Assembly (NCBI GenBank): GCA_011033025.1
Contig: WFMF01000100.1
Span: 124,001-188,000, forward strand
DNA length: 64,000 bases
Reading direction: 5' to 3'
Source: Beroe forskalii
Lineage: Eukaryota; Ctenophora; Nuda; Beroida; Beroidae
The translations under genes were made by a program, and so were the position numbers. Positions 10,057-20,186 of this stretch are shown in pieces (position 1 is the stretch's first letter; each line of letters opens with the position of its first letter). Under the pieces are notes generated by a model. That model had not been told where the DNA came from. It saw only the letters and a program-made list of their open reading frames with translations, and did no database searches.

Positions 10057-13000
10057 TTAAGATGCCATCATATCAAGAGAGGGACCGCAGTCTTCATCTG
10101 AATCCTCCTCGCTACTACCCTTCATCTCAACATCCCCACTACTGCCTGTCACCAGAGCTTCCTTTTCAGGAGCTTTCTCTACCTTCTCTGCTTCCTCTAC
10201 CTTCTCTGATTCTTCCTGCTTCTCTGATTCCTCCCGTCTGTTACTGTCCATCTTAGGATCCCCTGCATCCTTAGAGACGGGATCAGATACCGTTTCAGAT
10301 TCAGCAGTGATCGCGTTATCATCTGTAAAACTTGCAGTTTTATTGTTATCTGGCTCAGTCTCTTCTGACCCCGGCTTTGGTCTGTTACCCTCAGACAACT
10401 TGTTCGAATCTGTCATCTCATCAGGAGATTCCGATGGTTGATCTTCAGAAATCACACCTTCAGTGCTGGTTTCCATGGTCTCGCTGGGTTCTTGGGGGCC
10501 CTGGATCGGGCCAACAAGTTGGTCATCACCACCCTCTTCATCTTCCTCGTCTGAAATATGAGCAATTTTTAATCACGATACAAAACATGCTTCTGACTTC
10601 AATCCTCTCGTTTAAACTTCAATCCCTTGATTGCTAATTTTTGATGAAACTTACAATTCTCAAATATCATGAATAATTAATATATTTAACGGATTTTCTC
10701 ACATTTGACATGGGGGAAAGGTTGAAATTCCTCGTTCACGTTGAGGTTATGTGAGGGTATGATTCTGATGGGGTGCACCCCTCCATCCTCATCATCGCTG
10801 CTGTCTACTCTGTCATCAGCCATACCGGCGTCATCGATAGCCAGGAACTGGGGGAGAAAGGAATGAAATGTGAGAGTATTTCAAACCTGATTTTTTGCTA
10901 CGTAGAGTACAGAGCACAAAATATCTAACAGATCGAAAAGGGTTGAGCATAGAAAGTAATGAGATTAAGCTTACCGGTTGGGCAAGCGTCTCTTCCAAGT
11001 TTTTCTGTCTGATCTCAGGGTCCTCCTCAATTGGGGCATCAAGAGTTTTAGCTTCTTTCGGCGTCTGTAAATAGTAATTGTGGTTTAAAAGAGTAACATG
11101 AACCAGAGCAAAAATGAGAAGATTCAAGGTATTTGAAGATCAAGGCATTTGACGTCCAATGCATTCTGTTTAATAAAATTAACAATTATTCCTTGAATCA
11201 CGTATTCCAATGAATGTCATGTGTCTCACCTGGAACCTATCCGCCGAGGCGAGTGCTGCTGTGACCTGCTTGTCAGCCTTCTCCTGCTCCTTCACCAACC
11301 TTTCTATCACTTCGTAGTAGAACTCGTACACGAACTTACTCATTTCCGGCATGTCTTTTATCACTTTGGCAGAAGGAGGCAACTCCCCGGCTTTTCTGGA
11401 GAAAACGTGGGTTAAAAATTAAGAGGTAATTACGCAAATTAAAATGTCAAGCTTTGGAAATTGCAATAACAACCTAAACCGAGTTTAGTTCATTCATTGA
11501 TGAATCAAGTTCTCATTGGTGTTCTTTCGTATCATATGTACGTGCATATCGATCAATTGACGGACGGCTCAATAAAAACGCACATTTTTGATACAGTACT
11601 TTCGATAAAAACAGTAACAGTAAATTTGTGAGTCTCTATCGTGCTCTCTGTTAATGGTTACCGAGTGACGTACACACAAAACACCCTTCCTCCTCACCTG
11701 GGGTGTGCGACATTTTATCTAACGAAATTTCATCTCCCTTTCCCGACCCTAAACCTAACCCTAACCGCATCTCAGACCCTAGCTACCTCTGCTCGGAGTT
11801 ACAATATTACGAGTTAAAGCGTCCGTGAGATGAAATGTCCGGTCCCCTTACCTGGAAGTGGGGACCTTCTCGTCTGGGAAGATGTGTAGCTCAGCAGGAT
11901 GCTTCAATAGCTGCTTGAACGCGGGGGTTAACTCGTAACAGTTAGCAAACAGACCTGAGATAGAAAATATTGCTCTATCTGGACACGGATATCATTATTA
12001 TTGGAGACACAAAGCTAGGTTCAAAAAGAAATAAATGGCAGATAAAAAGAGTTAATTCATCCCTACAGACGCTCGGTGAATCAATCGTAGTTTTTAATAT
12101 TCATGCGACCACATACCGACTCTAGCAAAGACGTAGAGTCCAAGTCGAGCACGTGACATGGCGACAATGAGACGTCTCACGTCACGAAGATGCCCTACAC
12201 TCCGGGTCCGGACCAGTGAGAGGAGGATGTAGTTATTCTGACTTCCCTGTGGAGGAGAGGGGGTTAAAGAGGGGGGACAAGGGGGGGGGGGGTTGGGGTT
12301 ACGAAAGGGGACATGGTGGAGTTAGATGGAGAGGGAAACAAGGCGGGATTAAAAGATGGAGTGGGGGTAGAAAGGGGAAGCTATAAACGAGGTGATGGAT
12401 ATTGGAAGAGGTGATGGATATTGGAAGAGAAAAGCAATTAAGCGATCTGGTCTAACCTGGTATCTATCAACAGTGGTTTCTAACCTGGTATCTATCAACA
12501 GTGGTGTCTAACCTGGTATCTATCCACGGTGGTGATGGTTTTAGGGAATCCGAAGACGGGATTATCCCCACATCGCTGCTTCACTACGTCTCGAATCAGG
12601 TGCTTCTGTCCGTTGTACGTTGTCAGGATGGATATCTCCTCGCTCTTATAACCTGAACGATGAAAAGACGTCAGTTTGGTGGAATCTAGACACTTATCCA
12701 ATCAATTTTATCCAAGGAAGGATCTTAATTACATTTTGGAGATAGCACGTGAATAAAGCCTGTGCGGGCGCACAAAATTAAATTTTAGGAGAAGAAGTGC
12801 TTATTGGTGTGGTTACTTCAAAGACAGAAGACTCACCGAGCAGTCTCATGCCACCTCCCCCAGATCCACAACCCCTTCACTTCAAATCCCCCACAATCCT
12901 TGAAATTGGGGAGACCCCCACTTAACTGAGACAGAAAACTCACCGAGTAGTCTCATGTACATGTAGGTCGCCACCACATACTCTGCCTCCCCCAGATTCT

Positions 13001-15946
13001 GGTAGAAGTACGGATTCGGCTCAGATTCTCCTACTCCGTTGAAGTCCTCAACATTTACCAGCTAAATAATGATTCATGTTACTCAACACTCGAACCAATG
13101 GTTGTTTTCCACAATCTATACATTCGTTTGAGTGTGCAAGTGCGATATTGTACATTTTCGGGACAAGACCGAACAATTCCCATCACCTGGAAGTCGAAAG
13201 AGAAGCCAGCATTGGCGGTCGTATACTCAGGACGGGTAATAACGTGAGGCAAGTTACCCAACTTCTTGTACCGCCAGTTGTAGAGGTTAGCAAGAGAGCC
13301 TCGACACCGGCCCTGCCAGTCAAGTTCAATCGCTGGAACTCCTGGGGGAAACATCAGGAGTCAAGCTCAATCGCTGGAACGTATGTGGGAAACATACTGA
13401 ACTAATCTAGTTGGCATAGTTCAAGTTGTTATCGTGGTAAGACATGATGTCACCCATTAAGATGATTAAATACTTGAATCTTAAGATTCCAAACATTATT
13501 ATCATCAGCTCAAGAGTTTGAATGAAATCTGAAATATGCCATCTATCGCAAAGCGTTCAACATGAACAAGAGTTTGAATGACATTGGAAAATATTACAAA
13601 AAAGTGATATTCTAATGAGAAACCTAGTCGGATGAATCGAGTAAAGAGGCTTTGTTCCATGTTGCTGTACTTCTGGAAAGCCATGTTCTTGATGACCGGA
13701 GGGAGCTGGTGGTGGTCCCCGATAAGGATAACCCGCTTTAACCTGCCGGGATGGGCGATTTGATCAAATTTTTTGTGTCACCACACGACAAAGTTGCGCT
13801 ACTTTCTGGGAGTTATAGTTTGTGTTGATAATTTTTGCAGAACTACACCCAAAGTGTCCTAAATCCCAGAACAAACATGAAATACGGAATAACCACCTGT
13901 TGTGGCCATCCTCTGGTTCTTGGAGCAGTAGTGGAATGAAGGTCTCAATCTCAAGGATCTGAGCAGCCTCCTCCATCAGAATGTTATCGTACCTGGGTAG
14001 GAGAAGTGTGAAGGACGTCTTGATCTTGGCATGTATTGAAGCATTGAGCTCCATTCACGATTCTTAATTTGGCATATTATATGGAGATGTCTAATATTTC
14101 ATCAATGATCAGACACAGTACACACTTCAGGCACTATTCGAGTACCTGAAGCCCAGTTTGACGAGGTTTCGTCTGGTGAGGGCTGCATGGGTGCAAGTCA
14201 TGGCAATTATCTTAGCTTCCTTCACCAGCAGGTAGTTCGCTCTGTCCAACCCACTCCTCATCAACTCAAAGGCTCTGCGGGTGTGTGCTTCAGTTAGTCA
14301 GGAATTCTACAAACAAGGTGACAATTAACTATTTTGTTCCATTTTTCTGATGTTGAATTATTCAAAGTTTATTTTTAAAATTGGCATAAAATTTCAATTT
14401 TTGTTTTCTTCACTAGTATACTTGACGCGTTATCAATTCGCCCGCTACGCAACAAAATCGAAATCTTCAGACTTTCGAACCTGAATTCTTCGAGCTGGTC
14501 GAATATTTTCTGGATATGCCGGTAACAGCCCTCAGCGATGTCCAGATCTTCCAAGTAAGAGTCACCTGAAAATTTTAACATTGAATTGAATACTGATACT
14601 CTGATAATGGTATCATGCAATTTGCGAAGACTAGGTTAACTGATTACAAATGGTTCACATCAACCAAAAACAGAAAAATGTGAAACCTTTGAAAAGTGGC
14701 TTGGGTGCGTTGCTGAAGTACACATGAAAGGGGAAGAGATCTGAAATGTCACTTGCTTCACTGCCTTCCGCACTGGATTTCTTCTTCTTCAATCGAGTCA
14801 TGTACTCCTCCCACCTACTCTTTACTTGATACAAGGTTGGTGTAATGACCTAATCGAAAGATCCCGTGTTCGATTCTGAGAATTACCACACGATTCACTC
14901 AGCCGAGTGTAGGAGGGTTACATGAGGAGCTACCCATAGCAAAAAAAAATCACAGGCGATTACATTACAGATTACACTACCTTAAAGATCTTTATCATAC
15001 TTTAGTTCTTCGATTCCGGTCATTGGCCGTACGGCTGTTAGAAGTAAAACCTTGTAAACAAATTAGACCGTATTTTAATAATGAGATCTACGAACTTGAT
15101 ACAAGTTGAAGTATCCGGCTGTCTCGCAAGTGTAGGTAACATCGCCCTGTACCCCCAGACTCTTCTGTAACCTCCCTACCTCAGATAGGAGCTCCAACCT
15201 GAACATTCATGTCATTAGAAGAAGTTTTCTTATTACATACTCTGGAAGATCGAGCGATCCGTCTAGGCCATTATCACTGTATTCATAACTTCTAAATCAA
15301 TGTGAGAATGTGAGAGATCTGCAGCTTTAAAAGTTTAAATCGGCGTTCGGCCACATTGAATCATGATGATAAAGTTATTGCCAATAGCATATCGCTGTGT
15401 TTCAATGTTGGTAATTACCTGTGGGCAAGGATGTAGTTGACTCTGCCGTATTTACTGAAGTCTTTGTCGGTTCCGAGTCCTTCTTCACCGTGACCCAACC
15501 TGCGCAAGCAATCAAGATTCACGAGAAATAATTAATTCGTCTAAATTAACCGATCACACGGTCGAGGAAAAGAATCTTATGTAGATATAGTGAGTTCTGA
15601 GAGCGCCTTATGCAATTCCAGTGCATTAAAGCCGTTTGTACGGGTGTGATACGCAAATGAACATGGCACAGAGTCATTTTCATTTCTTGCAACACCTTTA
15701 CGAAAACAAATAGTTCGCGTCAATTATAGTTTTAAACAACCCAACGAACAGTGTATTTGATAAATTAAAAAAAAACAGAAACCCCGCACCTGAGAAGATG
15801 CCTTTCGTCGATGTCAAGGTGTATGATCTTCTGGAACAGCTGGTTGAGAGCTTGGTTGCTATGGGTTACGATCAGGGTACGCTGGTGTGGGAAGTTGTGA
15901 TAGATGTTGTTAATGATCTGTACTGCAACGTCCGTCTTACCTGTCC
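10057..15946 (-). pseudogene. AQR: Aquarius (AQR) C-terminal half, diverged inverted copy
   Basis: Seventeen exons in order encode the AQR helicase core and C-terminus, from [12 protein letters not shown] (15790-15946) to an acidic tail ending [13 protein letters not shown]. Exons lie near 15419-15500, 15096-15199, 14687-14825, 14485-14570, 14140-14280, 13895-13995, 13630-13745, 13180-13345, 12945-13060, 12525-12655, 12110-12250, 11850-11955, 11229-11398, 10972-11065, 10704-10850 and 10057-10552. Helicase motifs are intact: the P-loop, [15 protein letters not shown] and [14 protein letters not shown] is the intron-binding spliceosomal SF1 helicase. Core exons are nearly identical to the plus copy at 45.5-52.7 kb; the acidic tail is only about 75% identical by eye, so this is not an allele. 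The first exon lacks an AG acceptor because SINE sequence abuts it. The VKSRWEEY exon is preceded by AA instead of AG. The copy probably cannot make full AQR. Confidence 0.85.
14836..15093 (+). mobile_element. tRNA-derived SINE forming an AQR intron
   Basis: The head resembles a tRNA: TTGGTGTAATG fits an A box and GTGTTCGATTC fits a B box. The body contains CACACGATTCACTCAGC and GAGCTACCCATAG; the tail contains GCTGTTAGAAGTAAAACC. It fills the intron between the AQR exons ending YFNLYQ and starting [20 protein letters not shown] stands on both sides (14824-14835 and 15094-15105); one of these is the exon edge itself. The matching intron of the plus copy carries the same SINE (46365-46632). 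Confidence 0.85.
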
Positions 15947-16115
15947 AGAAATTTCAATCGAGAGATTGTTGGCTTGATTCCCGACAATGCATATCGTGGT
16001 AAGGCCTAAGAGCGAGAATTGTCGCCTACGCAGCCACACGATTTACTCAGCTGAGAGAACAGGCAGCTGTGTAGGAAACTAGGAAGGTTAAATGAGTAGC
16101 TGCCCATTTCATTAG
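15947..16115 (+). mobile_element. tRNA-derived SINE, second subfamily, 5' copy
   Basis: It starts AGAAATTTCAATCGAG and has a B-box-like GGCTTGATTCCC, then CACACGATTTACTCAGC and GTAGCTGCCCAT. It is the same superfamily as 14836-15093. It is almost identical to 18304-18470, apart from one substitution and an 8-base duplication. Its 5' end lies exactly where homology between the two AQR copies stops. Confidence 0.8.
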
Positions 16116-16233
16116 GTATTCTTTGTCTTTCAAGTAGATATTAAATGAAGTTTTATCATTCAATACTTCAATAATCATTTTCTAGTCTTGTATCTATATC
16201 ACTCATATCAAACCTTCATTAGGAAGTTGGGAA

Positions 16234-16806
16234 ATGAAGAGTATCCTTTGTATCATTGCAATTATATTCCCTTTGATAGATCTGTCAGTTGGTTTAAACA
16301 AGGTGTCGGCTCTTATCAATGAGACCTACAATGTTGTTCAACTTGCGGACCTAGATGCTGATTCTATTGAAAGGCACGATTTCTCTACCGGTAAAGGGTG
16401 CAACAAAGTGTCTATAAATGAAACGGAGTGTTGCGGTGTCTTGAAACTCCCCAAAAATCCTCATGTTTGCGTGGATCTAACATATAACGGAGAAAATGGC
16501 ACAGATCTTCACTATTATTTTTCATGGAATGACAAAGTATTTCTTAGCGGGGAACTCATTGATTTCAATAAGGAAATCTGTGTTCCCGACCTTGGTGATT
16601 TTCTGGAATTGTGTGTGTATTTCACACACATGGAACGAGTTGAAGGTAACCTCCGCGGATGCATTAATTTGAAATTCGAGATCATAGGAGCAACAGCAAA
16701 GACACTGTTAGGTTGTTTTGGAGGAGCAAGTGGCTCATTAGCGCTGAAACCAACGAGTGTTACCACGATTCTTGTCATATGGGTAATGTGGCTGATGAAA
16801 GTATGA
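16234..16806 (+). CDS. Secreted/GPI- or TM-anchored cysteine-rich protein (DUF4773-like), copy 1
   Basis: A 190-residue intronless gene. Residues 1-20 (MKSILCIIAIIFPLIDLSVG) are a signal peptide. The mature part has a spaced cysteine set: GC..., ECC, VCVDLTYNGENGT, ICVPDLG, LCVYF, GCINL and LGCFGGASG. The pattern 'CC...CV(D/N)(L/V)TY...C(V/I)P...C...C' resembles DUF4773, a family of secreted proteins of unknown function; the match is from memory. The last ~20 residues (TTILVIWVMWLMKV) are hydrophobic, fitting a GPI signal or a membrane anchor. NxT/S glycosylation sites occur at NET and NGT. The start chosen is the first ATG and gives a complete signal peptide. About 45% identical to the gene at 18764. 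A 59-bp minisatellite begins within 20 bases of the stop. Confidence 0.75.
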   Translation: MKSILCIIAIIFPLIDLSVGLNKVSALINETYNVVQLADLDADSIERHDFSTGKGCNKVSINETECCGVLKLPKNPHVCVDLTYNGENGTDLHYYFSWNDKVFLSGELIDFNKEICVPDLGDFLELCVYFTHMERVEGNLRGCINLKFEIIGATAKTLLGCFGGASGSLALKPTSVTTILVIWVMWLMKV

Positions 16807-16823
16807 AATGAACATAAAAGTAT

Positions 16824-17235
16824 GGAAAGTAAGCATATCTATGGTTCTATGAACCATTTTTAATGGACTTGAAAGTTTGAATGGAAAGGAAGCATATCTA
16901 TGGTTCTATGAACCATTTTTAATGGACTTGAAAGTTTGAATGGAAAGGAAGCATATCTATGGTTCTATGAACCATTTTTAATGGACTTGAAAGTTTGAAT
17001 GGAAAAAAAGCATATCTATGGTTCCATGAACCATTTTTAATGGACTTGAAAGTTTGAATGGAAAGGAAGCATATCTATGGTTCCATGAACCATTTTTAAT
17101 GGACTTGAAAGTTTGAATGGAAAGGAAGCATATCTATGGTTCCATGAACCATTTTTAATGGACTTGAAAGTTTGAATGGAAAGGAAGCATATCTATGGTT
17201 CTATGAACCATTTTAATGGACTTGAAAGTTTGAAT
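16824..17235. repeat. 59-bp minisatellite, 7 copies, with palindromic core
   Basis: Unit AAGCATATCTATGGTTCTATGAACC... followed by ATTTTTAATGGACTTG and AAAGTTTGAATGG; starts recur every 59 bases from 16831 to 17185. Each unit contains the inverted pair TGGTTC(T/C)ATGAACCA, a 15-base palindrome. A likely polyadenylation signal (AATAAA, 17252) follows the array, so the repeats probably lie in the 3' UTR of the upstream gene. Confidence 0.95.
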
Positions 17236-17376
17236 AGGTACCCACCAGAACAATAAAAACACCAAACAGTGAACTATAATTTCCCTGTTAAAATCCGTGA
17301 AAATAGGATGCGATCTGTGAAGCAATGAATAAGTTTCATCTTCTTCAAGTATGCAGAATTTTAGTGATTTCTTTTT

Positions 17377-17503
17377 GTGAAAGTGTTCAATAATTTCATG
17401 TTTGTAAATTTATTTAAGTACTTAAGTATCATATTTATAATATAAATATGATACTTAAGTACTTAAATAAATTTACAAACATGAAATCATTGAACACTTT
17501 CAC
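17377..17503. repeat. 127-bp near-perfect palindrome
   Basis: Two ~60-base arms run from GTGAAAGTGTTCAAT to ATTGAACACTTTCAC with only a few central bases unpaired. The arms are AT-rich and differ by one substitution and one indel. No coding sequence or recognised transposon end lies inside. It could extrude as a cruciform or fold as a long RNA hairpin. Confidence 0.95.
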
Positions 17504-18303
17504 AACCATATTAATATAAGTACAAAAAAGGATTTATCAGATTGATCTAGATATGATTGCCTTGCACTTAACAAAATATAGAGGCATACACTTATTTGAT
17601 ACGAGTGCATAGGTAATGCATAATACATATTTTATTGAATTGTTGAATACATATAATATAATGTATTGAAAGAAGTATAAACTTATATAATAGCTATTTT
17701 ATTGGGATTACTATCGACATCTTTGCGATGAATCATTTATGCTTTCATAATGAAAGATAGTTCTGTTCAGCTGTATAAATTTATTAACTTATTTCTAAAG
17801 TTTAACGTATCAAAGATCATTTTCATTATTATCCTAATTATCATTATTATATGCATTTTCAATATTCAAGATTTTTATCAGTATTTTCAGTAAATTTATT
17901 ACTTTATCAAAAGATATTAAATTTTTTGTTGTAAATATATAAAGATTTTAATTTAGGCAGTATCTGAGTTGCTTGTCACATTATTAATTAGACTTCCAAA
18001 GTTTTAATACCCATTTCCTAACCAAGTGTCTAATTAGTGGGAAAGTCAACGTCTACTTGTACTAATTTTTGTATTGATAAATTCACTAACGCTTTTTATC
18101 AACTGATTTTTATTTCTTGACAACTGATTTATTTAATAAACTTTGTTTCATTGCTTACAATATGCTTTTCTGTAAATTAGTAAAAAATAACTCTTCAGTC
18201 TTCAGATTTCATTACTTAAAAACTTTCCAAGATTGCATATATAATTGTATAATTTTATAATAATGCATCTAGTTGCCAGGTAGTGCATTGGTTATTGTAT
18301 GTT
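17504..18303. other. AT-rich intergenic stretch, nothing recognised
   Basis: Strongly AT-rich sequence with no open frame of note on either strand. No repeat beyond simple T-rich and ATTAT motifs was seen. Confidence 0.6.
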
Positions 18304-18575
18304 GAGGCATAGAAATTTCAATCGAGAGATTGTTGGCTTGATTCCCGACAATGCATATCGTGGTAAGGCCTAAGAGCGAGAATTGTCGCCTACGCAGCCA
18401 CACGATTTACTCAGCTGAGAGAACAGGCAGCTGCGTAGGAAGGTTAAATGAGTAGCTGCCCATTCGGGGGGATTGAACTGTCTTAACTAAATAACTACCA
18501 ATCTTTTAATTCCTTTCACTGCTGTACAGCTGTTGGAATAGATAAGAAGTAAAACCTTCAAAAATTTTTAGAAAT
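18304..18575 (+). mobile_element. tRNA-derived SINE, fullest copy
   Basis: Its first ~165 bases are almost identical to 15947-16115. The remainder (ACTACCAATCTTTTAATTC, then TGTACAGCTGTTGG and AGAAGTAAAACCTTC) matches the tail of the AQR-intron SINE at 14836-15093. This copy therefore joins head and tail and defines the family at about 270 bp. Confidence 0.8.
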
Positions 18576-18763
18576 GCAATAAATTGTCTTTCAAACCTTC
18601 AGAAACCATTATAACAACATTTAAGGAATTCTCAATAATTTACTACAGCCCAAATTTCTTACTTTACCATAATAAATCTCTCTTTGAATAATATCTTGAT
18701 TAATCAGCCTGTCACTGCACTATCGGTCCTAATATGTCTTGCAAGTTGGACAGCTCTTAGCAG

Positions 18764-19390
18764 ATGATGAAGACGACCATATCCATTCTAATGATCTTCT
18801 TACTGACTACAAGTTGTGTTAGCATTGTTAACACATCCCTGGCTAATAGCACCAACTCTGATCAGCCCCATCTTAATATTTCCAATGAATTAGTGAAAAG
18901 CACACACACTGATTATATAGTGTATGATGAGCTAGATAAAGAGACTGAGACCCGTATCATTGAAGAGGAGGATTCATCGGAAGAAGAAGGGTGCGTTAAG
19001 TCAGGTAATAGCACTGAATGTTGTAGCCAGTTAAAACTGCCAAAGAAACCACGAATTTGCGTTAATGTAACTTATGAGGGGGAAAACGGAACGGAAATAA
19101 ACGTGGCTTTCTTATGGAATGAAAAAGAATTTCTTTCTACGGAACTCCTCGACTTAGCAGAAGAAACTTGCATTCCTGACCTTGGATCTGTTTTCAATTT
19201 TTGCTTCTACTTCACGAATACGGGACTGGTCAATGGTACCCTCAGTGGTTGTATTCATTTGAAAATTGAGTTCATAGCTACAAAAACACGTGTGAAGTTG
19301 GGTTGTTTTGGGGGTGCCAGTGGCTTCTACCCATTGCAACCTCCCGGTCTGATCCTCCTTATCTGGATTATGATACTGATTATAATATAA
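18764..19390 (+). CDS. Secreted/GPI- or TM-anchored cysteine-rich protein (DUF4773-like), copy 2
   Basis: A 208-residue intronless paralogue of the gene at 16234. The signal peptide is about residues 1-22 (hydrophobic core ISILMIFLLTTSCVSIV). A variable acidic linker (ETRIIEEEDSSEEEG) is followed by the same cysteine order: GC, ECC, ICVNVTYEGENGT, TCIPDLG, FCFYF, GCIHL and LGCFGGASG. The C-terminal hydrophobic tail (LILLIWIMILIII) is longer than in copy 1 and could be a membrane span or GPI signal. There are several N-glycosylation motifs. The start is the first of two adjacent ATGs. An AATAAA follows near 19468. The linker and N-terminus diverge much more than the cysteine domain, which points to selection on the fold. 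Function unknown. Confidence 0.75.
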   Translation: MMKTTISILMIFLLTTSCVSIVNTSLANSTNSDQPHLNISNELVKSTHTDYIVYDELDKETETRIIEEEDSSEEEGCVKSGNSTECCSQLKLPKKPRICVNVTYEGENGTEINVAFLWNEKEFLSTELLDLAEETCIPDLGSVFNFCFYFTNTGLVNGTLSGCIHLKIEFIATKTRVKLGCFGGASGFYPLQPPGLILLIWIMILIII

Positions 19391-20186
19391 CCATAAAATT
19401 AGGAAGTACTAATGGTTCTGTGGTACCTACTTGGATAATGGATATTGTTATTATTTAACTTGACATTAATAAAATATTTTAGTTTTAAAATGCAGATTAT
19501 TAAAATTACAATTAAACTCGGACACAGCTGAATTGAAATTAGCCTTAGCACGGCGGCTGTGCCAAACTCGGCCGTTTACTGACTAAACCGTAAAATTAAA
19601 TTAGTTTTATGATTCATGATATAATTGTATTATTTATTAAGCTGCAGATTTTTTTATTTAATTTTATCAAAGTGTAAATCTTTTCATGGTTTTTCACTGA
19701 TCGTGAAAATATTGTTTAGAATTTTGATATTTTACAGCACGTATTTTATTATGTTTTATTTTATCTATTATTTTTATGAATTACAGCACTGATAAATTAC
19801 AGCTCACATTTAATATTTTGCTTTTTAGAATAATAGTTTTAACTAAAATTCAAGTCGAGTATCATTGCTTTGTCTCTAGTCTCTAGTCTCTAGTTCTTCT
19901 GTTGAATCTTTATATCTCAGCTCCATCTCGGTCTCAAGTATAATCGTAAGCTATGTTGGAATCGTATCGATACCCAGCTCAATGCTCATTGCTCATGTTG
20001 ATAATATACTGAGTCGACATCATCAGTTTTCTAACCCATAGCTATTACTCGGGGCCCAATTCCCCGTTTATCAAAAAGAGTAAAGTGATGTCATGACCTT
20101 TCATATAATCTTCTCAGGGAATAATGAGGGATCTATAATTAGGGCCTCTTGTCAGGGACTAATCAGGGCTCTATAATTAGGGCCGT
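19391..20186. other. Intergenic; no gene, NICN1 upstream region
   Basis: AT-rich sequence with a short CTCTAGT run near 19873-19895. No conserved promoter motif could be assigned. The last ~100 bases include two near copies of TCAGGG...AATNAGGG...TCTATAATTAGGGCC (20114-20145 and 20152-20184) just ahead of the NICN1 ATG. Confidence 0.45.

Noticed and set aside
12270-12310. G-run in a minus AQR intron as a regulatory quadruplex
   Set aside because: Purine-rich introns are common here and nothing links this one to regulation.
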